DNA from: Methylomonas albis
GTDB taxonomy: Bacteria; Pseudomonadota; Gammaproteobacteria; Methylococcales; Methylomonadaceae
Length of the DNA: 64,000 nucleotides
Assembly: GCF_014850955.1 (NCBI RefSeq)
Contig: NZ_JACXSS010000001.1
Coordinates: 1,984,001-2,048,000 of the forward strand
Reading direction: 5' to 3'
Notes under the pieces: generated by a model
Database searches by the model: none
Seen by the model: the letters and a program-made list of their open reading frames with translations, nothing else
Told to the model about the DNA's origin: nothing
In this document: one piece after another, positions 63,701-64,000 of the stretch
How positions within the stretch are numbered: position 1 is the first letter of the stretch
Layout of the letters: each line of letters begins with the position of its first letter
Position numbers and translations under genes: made by a program

Positions 63701-64000
63701 TCATTCGAGAGCATGTAGCATAATATTCGCCGCCTTCCCAGGCTAAGGTAACCAAGCTAAGCGCCTTCCTATCGGTATCAGTCGTTGGATCGGTAATTAG
63801 CGATATTTGGGTTTGCCAGTACCAATTAACCGACTCCACCGATTTAGTGCAATCTCCCAAAGGAGACACGACATCGCCAAACAACGTTTCAGCTTTTACG
63901 CGCAGGGATTTCAGCAATTCGGATAGTTCTTCGCGCTTCAAATTGCTTTTTAACACGATCCCGTCGCGGGTCATGTCTTGGGCATCGGTAAATGCATTCA
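63684..64000 (-). CDS. Unknown protein, N-terminus off the right edge
   Basis: The frame runs from the window edge to a stop at 63684, about 105 residues (visible start NAFTDAQDMTRDGIVLKSNL); the first Met is internal and not necessarily the start. The C-terminus has YWQTQISLITDPTTDTDRKA and ends MISALP. Soluble, with no recognised motif. Confidence 0.55.
   Translation of the reverse strand, partial: NAFTDAQDMTRDGIVLKSNLKREELSELLKSLRVKAETLFGDVVSPLGDCTKSVESVNWYWQTQISLITDPTTDTDRKALSLVTLAWEGGEYYATCSRMISALP

Overview
The window reads as chromosomal DNA of a gammaproteobacterium, most plausibly a Methylococcales-type methanotroph such as a Methylomonas relative. This placement rests on gene content: PgaBCD, a gcvR-bcp pair, OadGAB, PEP-CTERM proteins, a NifX-like protein and moderate GC. 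No methane or methanol oxidation gene is present, so the assignment is inference. No rRNA, tRNA or CRISPR array was seen.

Region by region. (1) 1-7.5 kb, minus strand: the amino-terminal 1042 codons of a FecR-TPR-beta-barrel outer-membrane fusion protein that runs off the left edge, a Crp/Fnr regulator, and a large membrane-bound PAS-GGDEF-EAL protein. (2) 8.3-12.65 kb, plus strand: a compact peptide-export operon with two double-glycine leader peptides, an 8-cysteine-cluster protein of unknown function, an HlyD-type adaptor and a C39-peptidase ABC exporter. This is the best candidate for an undescribed system. (3) 12.7-18.4 kb: accessory region with remnants of IS6 and IS3 transposases and of a DUF2130 gene, two PEP-CTERM-type surface proteins and a tail-collar protein. 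(4) 18.5-28.8 kb: SulP anion transporter, pgaBCD (poly-N-acetylglucosamine synthesis, no pgaA), gcvR-bcp, and the sodium-pumping oxaloacetate decarboxylase oadGAB.

(5) 28.9-43.3 kb, all minus strand: an AT-rich O-antigen/surface-polysaccharide cluster with five glycosyltransferase genes, a Gmd-like GDP-mannose dehydratase and a related reductase/epimerase (suggesting a GDP-deoxyhexose such as D-rhamnose), two methyltransferases, a frameshifted relic, and a Wzm/Wzt ABC exporter whose ATPase carries a carbohydrate-recognition tail. (6) 43.4-49.7 kb, minus strand: YgiQ radical SAM protein with a spermidine-synthase-like partner, then a tight four-gene redox operon (322-aa unknown, FAD amine oxidase, 153-aa unknown, glutathione S-transferase). 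(7) 49.9-55.4 kb: small secreted proteins, a DUF2760-Hsp70 pair, and an OmpA-like lipoprotein with a Gln/Pro/Tyr-rich tail.

(8) 55.4-64 kb: mobile-element-rich segment. An intact IS256 element with inverted repeats and an 8-bp target duplication splits a decayed 21-bp periodic repeat. An IS110 element carries a structured leader that may encode its bridge RNA. Next to it lies a protein with a HEPN RNase-like RxxxxH motif. The segment ends with a NifX-like protein, a J-domain protein, several unknown small genes and a gene cut by the right edge.
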